Below, in pieces: positions 35,072 through 43,215 of a stretch of 64,000 nt of DNA. Within the stretch, counting starts at the first letter, position 1, and each line of letters begins with the position of its first letter. Source of the DNA: Streptomyces tateyamensis. GTDB taxonomy: Bacteria > Actinomycetota > Actinomycetes > Streptomycetales > Streptomycetaceae. The DNA lies in contig NZ_PYBW01000109.1 of assembly GCF_003205575.1 (NCBI RefSeq), positions 1-64,000 on the forward strand. The letters are read 5' to 3'. The position numbers were made by a program, and so were the translations under genes. The notes under the pieces are model-generated. The model was not told the DNA's origin and searched no databases. It saw only the letters and a program-made list of their open reading frames with translations.

Positions 35072-36560
35072 GGATACCCTCCTGCGGGTTGGCGAGCTCG
35101 GTGGCGTAGGCGGCGCGGATCTGCGGGCGCCGGGGCTTGAACTGGGAGGTGAGCAGGCCGTTCTCGACGGTGAACGGCTCGGTGGCGACGATCGCGCGCG
35201 AGATCCGCTCGTCCTTGCCGAGCGCCGCGTTGGCGGCGTTCAGCGCGGCCGCGATCGCGCGCTCGTCGGGCGGCTGGGCGGCGGCGCAGACGACGGCGAC
35301 CAGGTCGGTCTGCTGCGGGCAGAAGAGCACGGCCTCGGTGATCGCCCCGCCCGCGCGCAACTGCTCCTCGATCGGGCGGACCACCACCTTCTTGCCGTTC
35401 TCCAGCACGATCACGTCGTCGGCCCGGCCCAGGATGTAGAGGTAGCCGTCCTCGTCCACCAGGCCCAGGTCGCCGGTGCGCACCAGGCCGCCGGGCCGGA
35501 AGACCTTCTCGCTGTCGCCGGGGGCGGCGTACTCGTAGTGGTCGTTGACGGGGTGGTCGCTGCGCACGCTGATCACGCCGTCGGCGTCCAGCAGCACCTC
35601 CTTGCCGACCACCACCCGCCCGACGCTGCCCTCGCGGGAGGCGCCGGGGTGGTTCTTGGCCACGATGCAGGTCTCGTTGAGGCCGTAGCCCTCGTAGATG
35701 GGCAGGCCGGCCTCGGTGAAGAAGCGCAGCATGGCGGGGGCGGCGGGCGCCGAGCCGGTCCACAGGTAGCGGATCCGGTCGCCGAACAGCTGCCTGGCCA
35801 GCTCGGCGGCCGGCTTGCCGGAGCGGGCGGCCCGGCTCTCCAGCTGGCGGCGGGCGGTCTCGTAGTAGGCGGGCACGCCCATCACCACGGTGGGCCGGGC
35901 CCGGCGCATGGTGGCGAAGGCCGCCTCGTAGGTGGAGATTGTCACGTCGTGGCCGTGCCGCAGTGCGGAGTAGACCCAGTACCGCTGCTGCAGCAGCGAC
36001 AGCGGCAGGAAGACGAAAAGGTCGTCCCCGGGCCGGTGGTGGAACATGTCCTGGACCGCGCGCAGCGAGCTGTCGATCGAACCGGCGGTCGCACCCAGCC
36101 CCTTGGGCTCGCCGGTGCTGCCGGAGGTGAACTTGACGGTGGTCACCTGCCAGGCCGCCCAGCTGACCGGTTCGGGAGCCGAGTCGGCCTTCTCCACCAG
36201 CCGGTCCACCTCGGTCAGCGGCAGCGCCTCGGCGGCCTCGGACGGCCGGTCGGTGAAGAGCAGCCGCAGTCCGTAACGGGTGATCAGCTGCTGGTCGGGG
36301 TCGAACTTGCCGGGTTCGAAGCCGGCCGTCTGGGCGCCCAGCCACAGGGCCGCCAGGTCGAGCAGCACCCACTGCGGGCTGTTGGCCGCCAGGATCCCGA
36401 TCCGGTCTCCCGGGCCGATCCCGAGCTCGGCCAGGGACGCGGCCAACCTGCCTGCCCTGGCGTGCAGTTCGGCGAGCGAGAAGGTCTCGGTGCCGTCCAG
36501 CCGGGCGAACGAGATCCGCCCGCCCACCGGCGCCTCGGCCGTGATCCGGTTGACGATCAC
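35061..36560 (-). CDS. Long-chain acyl-CoA synthetase-like acyl ligase
   Basis: A 499-residue FadD-like adenylating enzyme: VKFTSGSTGEPKG, IYEGYGLNETC, RTGDLGLVDEDGYLYILGRADD and a C-terminal LTSQFKPRR. The residue usually filled by the catalytic lysine is in the last 20 residues. It starts with GTG 36560, overlapping the NRPS stop (GTGA); the longer frame upstream is a shadow of the NRPS. It is followed by the ACP. It probably makes acyl-AMP and loads the ACP at 34808 rather than CoA, from genomic pairing. The chain length is unknown. Confidence 0.87.
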   Translation of the reverse strand: MIVNRITAEAPVGGRISFARLDGTETFSLAELHARAGRLAASLAELGIGPGDRIGILAANSPQWVLLDLAALWLGAQTAGFEPGKFDPDQQLITRYGLRLLFTDRPSEAAEALPLTEVDRLVEKADSAPEPVSWAAWQVTTVKFTSGSTGEPKGLGATAGSIDSSLRAVQDMFHHRPGDDLFVFLPLSLLQQRYWVYSALRHGHDVTISTYEAAFATMRRARPTVVMGVPAYYETARRQLESRAARSGKPAAELARQLFGDRIRYLWTGSAPAAPAMLRFFTEAGLPIYEGYGLNETCIVAKNHPGASREGSVGRVVVGKEVLLDADGVISVRSDHPVNDHYEYAAPGDSEKVFRPGGLVRTGDLGLVDEDGYLYILGRADDVIVLENGKKVVVRPIEEQLRAGGAITEAVLFCPQQTDLVAVVCAAAQPPDERAIAAALNAANAALGKDERISRAIVATEPFTVENGLLTSQFKPRRPQIRAAYATELANPQEGIHAH

Positions 36561-39500
36561 CGCTGGGCCTCCTTCGCCGCCAGCGTCGCGTCCACGTGTG
36601 CCGCCATCAGCCGCACCGTCTCCAGCGCGGCCAGCCGGCCCAGCGGGATGCCCACCCCGAAGCGCTTGCGCACCGCGGTGAGGATCCGGGCGGCGCTGAT
36701 CGAGTCGCCGCCCAGCGCGTACAGGTTGTCGTGCGGGCCGACGGCGCTGCGGTGCAGGATCTGCGCCCAGATGCCGGTCAGCTCGGTCTCGGTGGGGCCC
36801 GCCGGGGTGTCGTCCGCCTCGGGGGCGGCGGCGGTGGCGGCGGGCTCCGGCTCGGCGGCGGGGGCCCGGCGGATCAGCTCGCCGCGGTCCACCTTGCCGT
36901 TGCGGGTCAGCGGCAGCTCGTCGTGCCAGACCACCGCGGCCGGGACCATGTACTCGGGCAGCGCCTCCCGCAGCTCCTGACGGATCACCAGGACGTCCGG
37001 CCGGTCCGCCCCGGCCGGGACCAGGTGGGCCACCAGCCGGTCGCCCTGGCTGCCCTCCTGACGGACCACCACGGCCTGGCGGACCGCCGCCAGGCCGGCC
37101 AGCCGGGTTTCCACCTCGCCGGCCTCGATCCGGTAGCCGTTGACCTTGATCTGGAAGTCGCTGCGGCCCAGGATCTGGATCTCGCCGCTGGGCAGGTAGC
37201 GGCCCAGGTCGCCGGTGCGGTAGAGCCGCTCGCCGAGCCGCTCGTCCTGCTGGAACTTCTCGGCGGTGCGCTCCTCGTTGCGCCAGTAGCCCTTGGCCAG
37301 GCCGGTGCCGGCGCCGCAGATCTCGCCGGTCACCCAGTCGGGGGCGTCCTGACCGTCCTCGTCCAGCACGTAGGCGCGGTTGTTGGCGTTGGGGCGGCCG
37401 TACGGGATGGACTCGGAGCCGTCCTCCCACTCCTCGACGGGGTGCAGGATGTTCCAGACCGTGGTCTCGGTCGGCCCGCCGAGCGAGACCACCTCCAGCC
37501 CCGGGACCAGCCGGCGCAGCGCGGCCGGCAGCGCCGGGGGCAGCCGGTCGCCGCTCATCATCACCAGCCGCAGGGCCGGCGGCGCGCACTGCTCGGCGAG
37601 CGCCTGGTCGTGCAGCAGGCCGACGATGGCCGGCACCGAGTTCCACACCGTCACCCGGCCCAGCTCGCACATCCGCAGCCAGTGCCCCGGGTCGACGGCC
37701 CGGTCGGCGTCCGGCAGCACCAGGGCGGCGCCCGCGGTCAGCGCGCCGAACACGTCCCAGACCGAGAGGTCGAAGTTGAACGCGCTGATCGCGAAGAACC
37801 GGTCGGCCTCGGTGATGCCGAAGCGGGTGTAGCAGTCGGCGACCACGTTGGCCACGTTGCGGTGGGTCACCATGACGCCCTTGGGGGCGCCGGTGGTGCC
37901 GGAGGTGTAGAGCACGTAGGCCAGGTCGTCCGGGGTGGCCCCGGCCGGCGGGGCCAGCTCGGCGGGCTCGCCGGCCGGGGCCGGGGCGGCGGCGTCCAGC
38001 AGGAGCACCGCGCGGCCGTCCTGGTCCGGGTCCGCCACGTTGGCCAGCACGCACCGCACCTGACCGTCCGCCAGCATGTACCGGCGCCGCTCGGCGGGCA
38101 GCGCCGCGTCCACCGGCAGGTAGGCGGCGCCGGCCAGCACGGTGGCCAGGATGCCGATGACCTGCTCGGGGCCGCGCCGCATCACCAGGCCGACCAGCTC
38201 GTTGCGGCCGACCCCCTGCGCACGCAGCCAGCCCGCCGCGTGCGCCGCCCGCCGGTACAGCTCGCCGTAGGTCAGGGTGAGCTGACTGGTGATCAGGGCC
38301 GGGTTGTCCGGGCAGCTGCGGGCCCGGGCCGTGAAGGCCTCCTGCAGCAGCAGCTCGGGCAGTTCGACCGCCGTGTCGTTGGCCTCCCGGCGCCGGCGCA
38401 CCTGCTCGCCGGGCAGCAGGTCGAAGCTGGTGCGCGACCAGGCCGCCTCCTCGGCCAGCTGCTCCAGCATGGTCTGGTAGCCGCGGGCCAGCGCGTCCAG
38501 CAGGCCGTCCGGGAAGAGCTCGTCCAGTCCGTCCAGCTGGACCACCAGGCCCTGGCGCTGCTCCATCGCGAAGGCGTTGAGCCAGATCTGCGGGGTCTGG
38601 CTGACACTGAACACCTCGGGGCCGAACAGCTCGAAGGTCGAGCCGTCCACCTCCTCGGTGTAGCCGATCGCGCTGTTGAAGGTGTACGGCATCCGCGCCT
38701 CGGCGCTGCCGCGCCGCCGGCCGAGCTCGCGCAGCACCTCGATGCCGGACTGGTGGCGGTGGTCCAGGTCGGTGCGCAGCTGCCGCTGCAGCGCCCGGGC
38801 GCGGTCCGCGAACGGCCGGCTGCGGTCGACCTCGATCTCCACCAGCAGGGTGTCGGAGAACTGCCCGACCGCCTCGGCGATCCGGTGGTGCACCGGCGGC
38901 CGGTTGGCCACCGTGGTGGTCACGGTGAACCGCCGGCCGGCGCCCCAGCGGGAGAGCACCTCGCCGTAGGCCGCCAGCAGCGCGCCGGACGGGGTCAGGC
39001 CCGCCGCGGCGGCCCGGCGCTTGACGGCGGCCCACAGCTCGGCGTCCAGCCGGACCTGGCGCTGGACGAACCTCGGCCGCTCGATCGCGGCCGGGCTCGC
39101 CGCCAGCGGCAGGTCGGGGTGGGCCGCCAGCTGGTCCAGCCGGCCGGCCCAGTAGGTGCGCGAGCGGGCGGCGGGCGCCTTGTTGCCGGCCGCGGCCAGC
39201 GCCGCGACGTAGTCCTCCAGGGCCAGTTCGGCGGTGTCGGTGGCCAACTCGCCCTGGTAGGCGCGCCACCAGTCGCGGAAGAACAGGAAGGAGCTGATCC
39301 CGTCCATCACCAGGCCGTCGTGGCTGACGTGCAGCACCATGGCCCGGTCCGCGAGTTGGGTCACCTCCACGGCCAGCAGCGGCGCCCGGTCGGCGGGCAG
39401 CACCCGGTGCGAGCGCTCCTCGCGCAGCGCGGCGCGGATGCGCAGCTGCTCCTCGGCAGGCTGCCCGCGCAGGTCCAGCCGCTCGATCAGGACCGGGGCG

Positions 39501-39898
39501 ACCGAGGCCTCGACGAGCTGGCGGCCGTCCTCGGTGAACCGGGTGCGCAGCGCGTCGTGCTTGCGGACCACCGCGTTGAGCGCGGTCTCCAGTCGGGCGA
39601 GGTCCCAGTGGCCCTCGATCTCGTGGTAGACGTGGCTGGCGGTGGAGATCTCGAAGACACCGCCGCGGCCGAGCAGGTAGGCGTGCTGCAGCGGGGTGAG
39701 CGGGAAGCTGCCGCTCTCGTGCGGGGTGGCGGCGCTCAGGTGGCTGATCAGCTCGGACTTCAACCGCTTGATCCGGCCGACCAGTTCGGGGTCCATCCGG
39801 TCGCGCAAGCCCTGCAGGCGCAGGTCGCCGCCGGTGACGGACAGGGCCAGGCCCCGCTCCTCGATGTCCTGGACCAGCTCCAGGATCTCGGCGCTCAT
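36557..39898 (-). CDS. NRPS TubC-Cy-A-T with heterocyclisation domain
   Basis: A 1113-residue module. Residues 1-55 are a TubC-type docking domain. Residues about 65-490 form a cyclisation domain: the motif DGLVMDGIS (Asp194, Asp199, Ser202) matches DxxxxDxxS of Cy domains, not HHxxxDG. Adenylation domain about 510-1000 (LYTSGTTGAPKG, SLGGPTETTVW, LYRTGDLGRY). Carrier Ser1066 in LGGDSI. The pocket, read by eye (FDLSVWDVF, VWNSVP, MMSGDR, SLGG, VW), is about D-L-W-N-M-G-L-V-W, closest to Cys and Thr codes. Cy domains condense and cyclise Cys, Ser or Thr into thiazoline or oxazoline. No oxidase or TE is attached. ATG 39898 overlaps the stop of the hydrazine-synthetase gene (ATGA), whose carrier domain is the likely upstream donor. 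Confidence 0.92.
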   Translation of the reverse strand: MSAEILELVQDIEERGLALSVTGGDLRLQGLRDRMDPELVGRIKRLKSELISHLSAATPHESGSFPLTPLQHAYLLGRGGVFEISTASHVYHEIEGHWDLARLETALNAVVRKHDALRTRFTEDGRQLVEASVAPVLIERLDLRGQPAEEQLRIRAALREERSHRVLPADRAPLLAVEVTQLADRAMVLHVSHDGLVMDGISSFLFFRDWWRAYQGELATDTAELALEDYVAALAAAGNKAPAARSRTYWAGRLDQLAAHPDLPLAASPAAIERPRFVQRQVRLDAELWAAVKRRAAAAGLTPSGALLAAYGEVLSRWGAGRRFTVTTTVANRPPVHHRIAEAVGQFSDTLLVEIEVDRSRPFADRARALQRQLRTDLDHRHQSGIEVLRELGRRRGSAEARMPYTFNSAIGYTEEVDGSTFELFGPEVFSVSQTPQIWLNAFAMEQRQGLVVQLDGLDELFPDGLLDALARGYQTMLEQLAEEAAWSRTSFDLLPGEQVRRRREANDTAVELPELLLQEAFTARARSCPDNPALITSQLTLTYGELYRRAAHAAGWLRAQGVGRNELVGLVMRRGPEQVIGILATVLAGAAYLPVDAALPAERRRYMLADGQVRCVLANVADPDQDGRAVLLLDAAAPAPAGEPAELAPPAGATPDDLAYVLYTSGTTGAPKGVMVTHRNVANVVADCYTRFGITEADRFFAISAFNFDLSVWDVFGALTAGAALVLPDADRAVDPGHWLRMCELGRVTVWNSVPAIVGLLHDQALAEQCAPPALRLVMMSGDRLPPALPAALRRLVPGLEVVSLGGPTETTVWNILHPVEEWEDGSESIPYGRPNANNRAYVLDEDGQDAPDWVTGEICGAGTGLAKGYWRNEERTAEKFQQDERLGERLYRTGDLGRYLPSGEIQILGRSDFQIKVNGYRIEAGEVETRLAGLAAVRQAVVVRQEGSQGDRLVAHLVPAGADRPDVLVIRQELREALPEYMVPAAVVWHDELPLTRNGKVDRGELIRRAPAAEPEPAATAAAPEADDTPAGPTETELTGIWAQILHRSAVGPHDNLYALGGDSISAARILTAVRKRFGVGIPLGRLAALETVRLMAAHVDATLAAKEAQR

Positions 39899-42174
39899 GC
39901 CGCCGCCTCCGCCGTCGCCGCGCCGCCGGCCCGCTCGCCGAGCAGTTCGGCCAGCGCCCTCAGGTCGTGCTCGCCGAGCAGCTCGTCCACCAGCACGTCC
40001 ACGTCCAGGGCGGTGAGCAGCTGGTACTGCAGCTGGACCGCCTGCAGCGAGCTGATGCCCAGGTCGATCAGGGTGGCGTCCGGCGCCGGAGGCTGCGTCA
40101 GCTGCAGGGCCTCGGTGACCAGTTCGGTGAGCAGCCCCAGCTGGGCCGGCTCGGCGGCGACGGGCAGGGACTGCGCGGTGGTCGCGGCCGGCGCGGCGAA
40201 GAACGTGGCGTCGGCCAGCGTCACCTCGGTACCCGGGGCGAGCAGTTCGACGCTCTGCGGCCACCGCTGCGGCTCGGCCAGCCCCAGCGCGGCGGCCAGC
40301 CGGCCGGCGAACCGCGGCATCACGGGAGCGGCCACCTGGGCCAGCAGCTTGGCGGCGGCCAGCTCCAGCGCGACGGCGGTGCGGGTCTCGGCCTGCCAGC
40401 GGTCGGCGTCGGCGGTCAGGCCCTCCTGCTCGGCGAACCGCACGGTGTCGCGCACCAGGCCGTCCAGCTCGGCGGCGGCCTGGTTGAGCGAGAACCCGGC
40501 CTGGCCGAGCGCGCCGGTCACCGCCCTCAGCCGGGCGTCGAGCCGGGCCAGGAAGGCGGTCTGCTCGGGGGTCCAGTTGCCGGCGTCCGGCGCCTTGCCG
40601 TCGTACGCCTTGCGGACCCGGGCGCCCAGGTCGTTGAGCCAGCGCTGCCAGGTGCCGGTCAGCGTCTCCTCGACCACCCGCTGGTACTCCTCGCGGCGGA
40701 AGTTGGTCCGCCGGCCCTCCGGGCGGGTCAGGCTGAGGAAGAACCGCACCGCGTCCACCGTGTCGGGGGTGAGGATCTCCTTGCCCCAGATCGCGTGCCG
40801 CCGGCTGGTGGAGAACTTGGCGCCCTCCAGCAGGTAGAACTCGTTGACGTGGTAGTCGATGTCGGGCGTCCAGTCGGGGAACGCCAGGCGGTACAGCGCC
40901 GGGTAGAGCACGCCGTGGTAGAAGCTGTTGTCGTAGCCGAAGAAGTGGACGATCTTCCAGTCCTGGGTGGGCGCGGCGGCCTGCCAGTCCTGGTCCAGTC
41001 GGCGGCCGAGCGCCTGGATGCCGTGCAGGAAGCCGTAGGACATCTCGGGCCAGACCCAGATCACCTGGTCGGCGCCGGCCGGCTCGGCGGGGCGCACACC
41101 CCAGTCGGCCAGGTGGCTGACCGGGATGTCGAGTTCGGGGCGGACGAACAGCCGGCGGGCCAGGTCGCGCAGCCGCACCGGGACCCGGCCCAGGCGGTGG
41201 TGCGCGGCGATCTCGGCCTCGAACTCGTGCAGCGGCAGCGAGTAGCGGGTGGCCTCCCCCAGCTGCGGGGCGGCCGTGGAGCGGGCCGAGCGCGGCTCGG
41301 CCAGGTCGACCACCAGATTGGGCTCGCCGCACTCCTCGCAGATGTTGCCGCTGGTGCCGTTGCCGCAGGTCGGGCAGGTGCCCTTGACGTCCACCTCGTA
41401 CAGGTAGCCGCCGCTCTCGCCGTCGAACAGGGCCGGCGCCGCCTTCGGGGCGACCCGGCCGGAGTCGACCAGCCGGGTGAAGAACTCCCGCAGCCCGTCC
41501 GGGTACTCCTGGTCCGCGTTGGTCACCGTGTACTGGTCCAGCGGGATGTCCATCAGTTCCAGGGTGGCCGCGATCTCCGCGCTGAAGTGCGCGGCGGTCT
41601 CGGCCGGGGTGCGGCCGTCGCGCTCGGCGGCGCCGACCACGTAGCTCTGGAAGTCGTCGCTACCGGTCAGGTGCCAGGCCCGGGTGCCGTTCATCCGCTG
41701 GAACCGAACGAAGGCGTCGGCGCCCAGGTACGGCCCGGACAGGTGGCCCAGGTGCAGGTCGCCGTTGGGGGTGGGCGGGGTGGAGAAGACGAAGACCGGA
41801 CGGTCCCCGAAGCCGGTGCGGCCGGGGGCGGTGGCCGCCTGCACCGCGCGCTGGGCGTCGCGCCAGTACTGGGTGACGAACAGGAGGTCCTCGGTGCCGG
41901 TGTTGCGCAGCACGTGGGTCTCGAAGGGCTCGAAGAGCGCGACCGTGCCGGGCACCGCCGGGTGGGTTTCCTCGCCCACCTGGAACTCGCCCCGGCCGGC
42001 CACGATCACGAAGAACTCGGTCTCGTCGTGCCGGTGCAGTTCGGAGCTGACCCCCGGGGCCACCCGGCCCCAGCCGGCGCCCGAACCCTGACTGCCCTCG
42101 ATGCCCTCGATGCTGCTCATGTCGATACCGAAGGCTTCGTGCAGCACGCTCTCGTCGTAGCTGCTCAGTATCAT
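39895..42174 (-). CDS. Cupin-MetRS-like-carrier protein fusion, Spb40-type hydrazine synthetase
   Basis: A 759-residue three-part protein. Cupin, residues 1-110: metal motif G41-x5-H47-x-H49-x3-E53-x6-G60 and H87-x3-N91. Class I methionyl-tRNA-synthetase-like part, about 125-650: HLGH (141-144), zinc knuckle Cys267/270/279/282, KFSTS (453-457) in place of KMSKS, and an anticodon-domain-like region. Carrier domain about 680-745: DLGISSL with Ser709. Known cupin-MetRS fusions (Spb40) couple glycine to N6-hydroxylysine: the synthetase part activates glycine and the cupin makes the N-N bond. I know of no such fusion with a carrier domain. It overlaps the flavoenzyme gene and the Cy-NRPS gene by ATGA, and the hydroxylase lies next door. 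Activity is inferred from these neighbours. Confidence 0.92.
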   Translation of the reverse strand: MILSSYDESVLHEAFGIDMSSIEGIEGSQGSGAGWGRVAPGVSSELHRHDETEFFVIVAGRGEFQVGEETHPAVPGTVALFEPFETHVLRNTGTEDLLFVTQYWRDAQRAVQAATAPGRTGFGDRPVFVFSTPPTPNGDLHLGHLSGPYLGADAFVRFQRMNGTRAWHLTGSDDFQSYVVGAAERDGRTPAETAAHFSAEIAATLELMDIPLDQYTVTNADQEYPDGLREFFTRLVDSGRVAPKAAPALFDGESGGYLYEVDVKGTCPTCGNGTSGNICEECGEPNLVVDLAEPRSARSTAAPQLGEATRYSLPLHEFEAEIAAHHRLGRVPVRLRDLARRLFVRPELDIPVSHLADWGVRPAEPAGADQVIWVWPEMSYGFLHGIQALGRRLDQDWQAAAPTQDWKIVHFFGYDNSFYHGVLYPALYRLAFPDWTPDIDYHVNEFYLLEGAKFSTSRRHAIWGKEILTPDTVDAVRFFLSLTRPEGRRTNFRREEYQRVVEETLTGTWQRWLNDLGARVRKAYDGKAPDAGNWTPEQTAFLARLDARLRAVTGALGQAGFSLNQAAAELDGLVRDTVRFAEQEGLTADADRWQAETRTAVALELAAAKLLAQVAAPVMPRFAGRLAAALGLAEPQRWPQSVELLAPGTEVTLADATFFAAPAATTAQSLPVAAEPAQLGLLTELVTEALQLTQPPAPDATLIDLGISSLQAVQLQYQLLTALDVDVLVDELLGEHDLRALAELLGERAGGAATAEAAA

Positions 42175-43211
42175 GCGTGACTCCTGGTCGGACTGCCCGC
42201 GGCAGTCGGGAACGGAATGTCGATCAGATCGGCGGCCTGGGCCGCGATGGCGGGGGCCAGCCGGTAGCCGGAGCCGTTGGCGGCTCCGGCGAAGACCACC
42301 CGGGGATCGGCCGGCAGCGGGCGCACGATCGGCTCGCCGGTGCCGCTGTAGGCGTCGCAGAAGACCCGGCCGGAGCCGCAGTGCGCCGCGTACTCGGGAG
42401 CCAGGGTGCGCAGCACCGCGAGCGCGTCGCCGAGGTCCTGGTCGGACAGGCCCTCGCCGCCCAGCGCGTCGGGGTCGACGCCCCACTCCTGGCAGGTGTA
42501 GCTGAACAGCCAGTGCCCGCGGTCGTGCAGCGGCAGCAGGAAGGCGTCCTCGGCCTGGAAGACGATCACCCGGTCGGTGGGCCCGGGGACCAGGTCGACG
42601 TGCAGCGCGACCACCTTCTTCACCCGCACCTCCAGCGGGGCGAGCAGCTCCCGCCAGGCGGGGGCGGCGATCCACGGGCCGGGCGCCAGCACCAGCTGAC
42701 CGGTCGTCAGCTCGCCTCCGCTGCTCAGGCCCAGGGTGATCCGGTCGGCGCCGAGGTCGATCGCGTCGACCCCGGTGCCCTCGTGCACCACGGCCGCGCC
42801 CCGCAGTTCGGTGAAGAGCCGGCCGGTCAGGCCCGCCACGTCCGCGTACTGGCCGCCCTCGACCTGCCAGACGCCCGGCGTGGCCTTGGTCGGCCGGGCG
42901 CTGGCCAGGTAGCTCTGGCGCACCGCCTGCTCCGCACCGACCACGTCCATGCCGACCTGGTGGATCGGCAGTTCGGGGCGCCCGCTGGTGAGTTCGGCGT
43001 AGTACTGCTGGCTGTAGGCGGCCATGCCGCGCACCCGGCCGGTCGCGCCGCGCGGGAAGTGCAGGCCGGCCGAGCGGCGGGAGGCACCGGAGCCGACCGA
43101 GTCGCGGTCCAGCACCGCCACCCGGCGCCCGGGGCGCCGGGCCAACAGCTCACGTGCGGTCAGGCAGCCGATGATGCCGCCGCCGACGACCGCGATGTCC
43201 ACCTCGGTCAT
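42171..43211 (-). CDS. Glycine/D-amino-acid-oxidase-like flavoenzyme, Spb39-type
   Basis: A 346-residue FAD enzyme of the DAO family: dinucleotide motif VVGGGIIG (8-15), RSAGLHFPRG, and the C-terminal FAD loop FAGAANGSGYRLAPAIA. In the Spb system the homologue Spb39 oxidises the C-N bond of N6-(carboxymethylamino)lysine and releases hydrazinoacetate plus 2-aminoadipate 6-semialdehyde. Here it sits between the lysine hydroxylase (4-base gap) and the hydrazine synthetase (ATGA overlap), the same gene neighbourhood. An amine oxidase acting on another intermediate is the alternative. Confidence 0.88.
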   Translation of the reverse strand: MTEVDIAVVGGGIIGCLTARELLARRPGRRVAVLDRDSVGSGASRRSAGLHFPRGATGRVRGMAAYSQQYYAELTSGRPELPIHQVGMDVVGAEQAVRQSYLASARPTKATPGVWQVEGGQYADVAGLTGRLFTELRGAAVVHEGTGVDAIDLGADRITLGLSSGGELTTGQLVLAPGPWIAAPAWRELLAPLEVRVKKVVALHVDLVPGPTDRVIVFQAEDAFLLPLHDRGHWLFSYTCQEWGVDPDALGGEGLSDQDLGDALAVLRTLAPEYAAHCGSGRVFCDAYSGTGEPIVRPLPADPRVVFAGAANGSGYRLAPAIAAQAADLIDIPFPTAAGSPTRSHA

Positions 43212-43215
43212 CGGG

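Noticed and set aside
36561..39269. Long N-terminal extension of the acyl ligase
   Set aside because: It is a low-complexity frame shadow of the Cy-A-T gene; the ligase fold begins at the GTG 36560.
39895..42174. A resistant second methionyl-tRNA synthetase for self-protection
   Set aside because: The fused cupin and carrier domains, the altered KFSTS loop and the biosynthetic neighbours argue against a tRNA-charging role.
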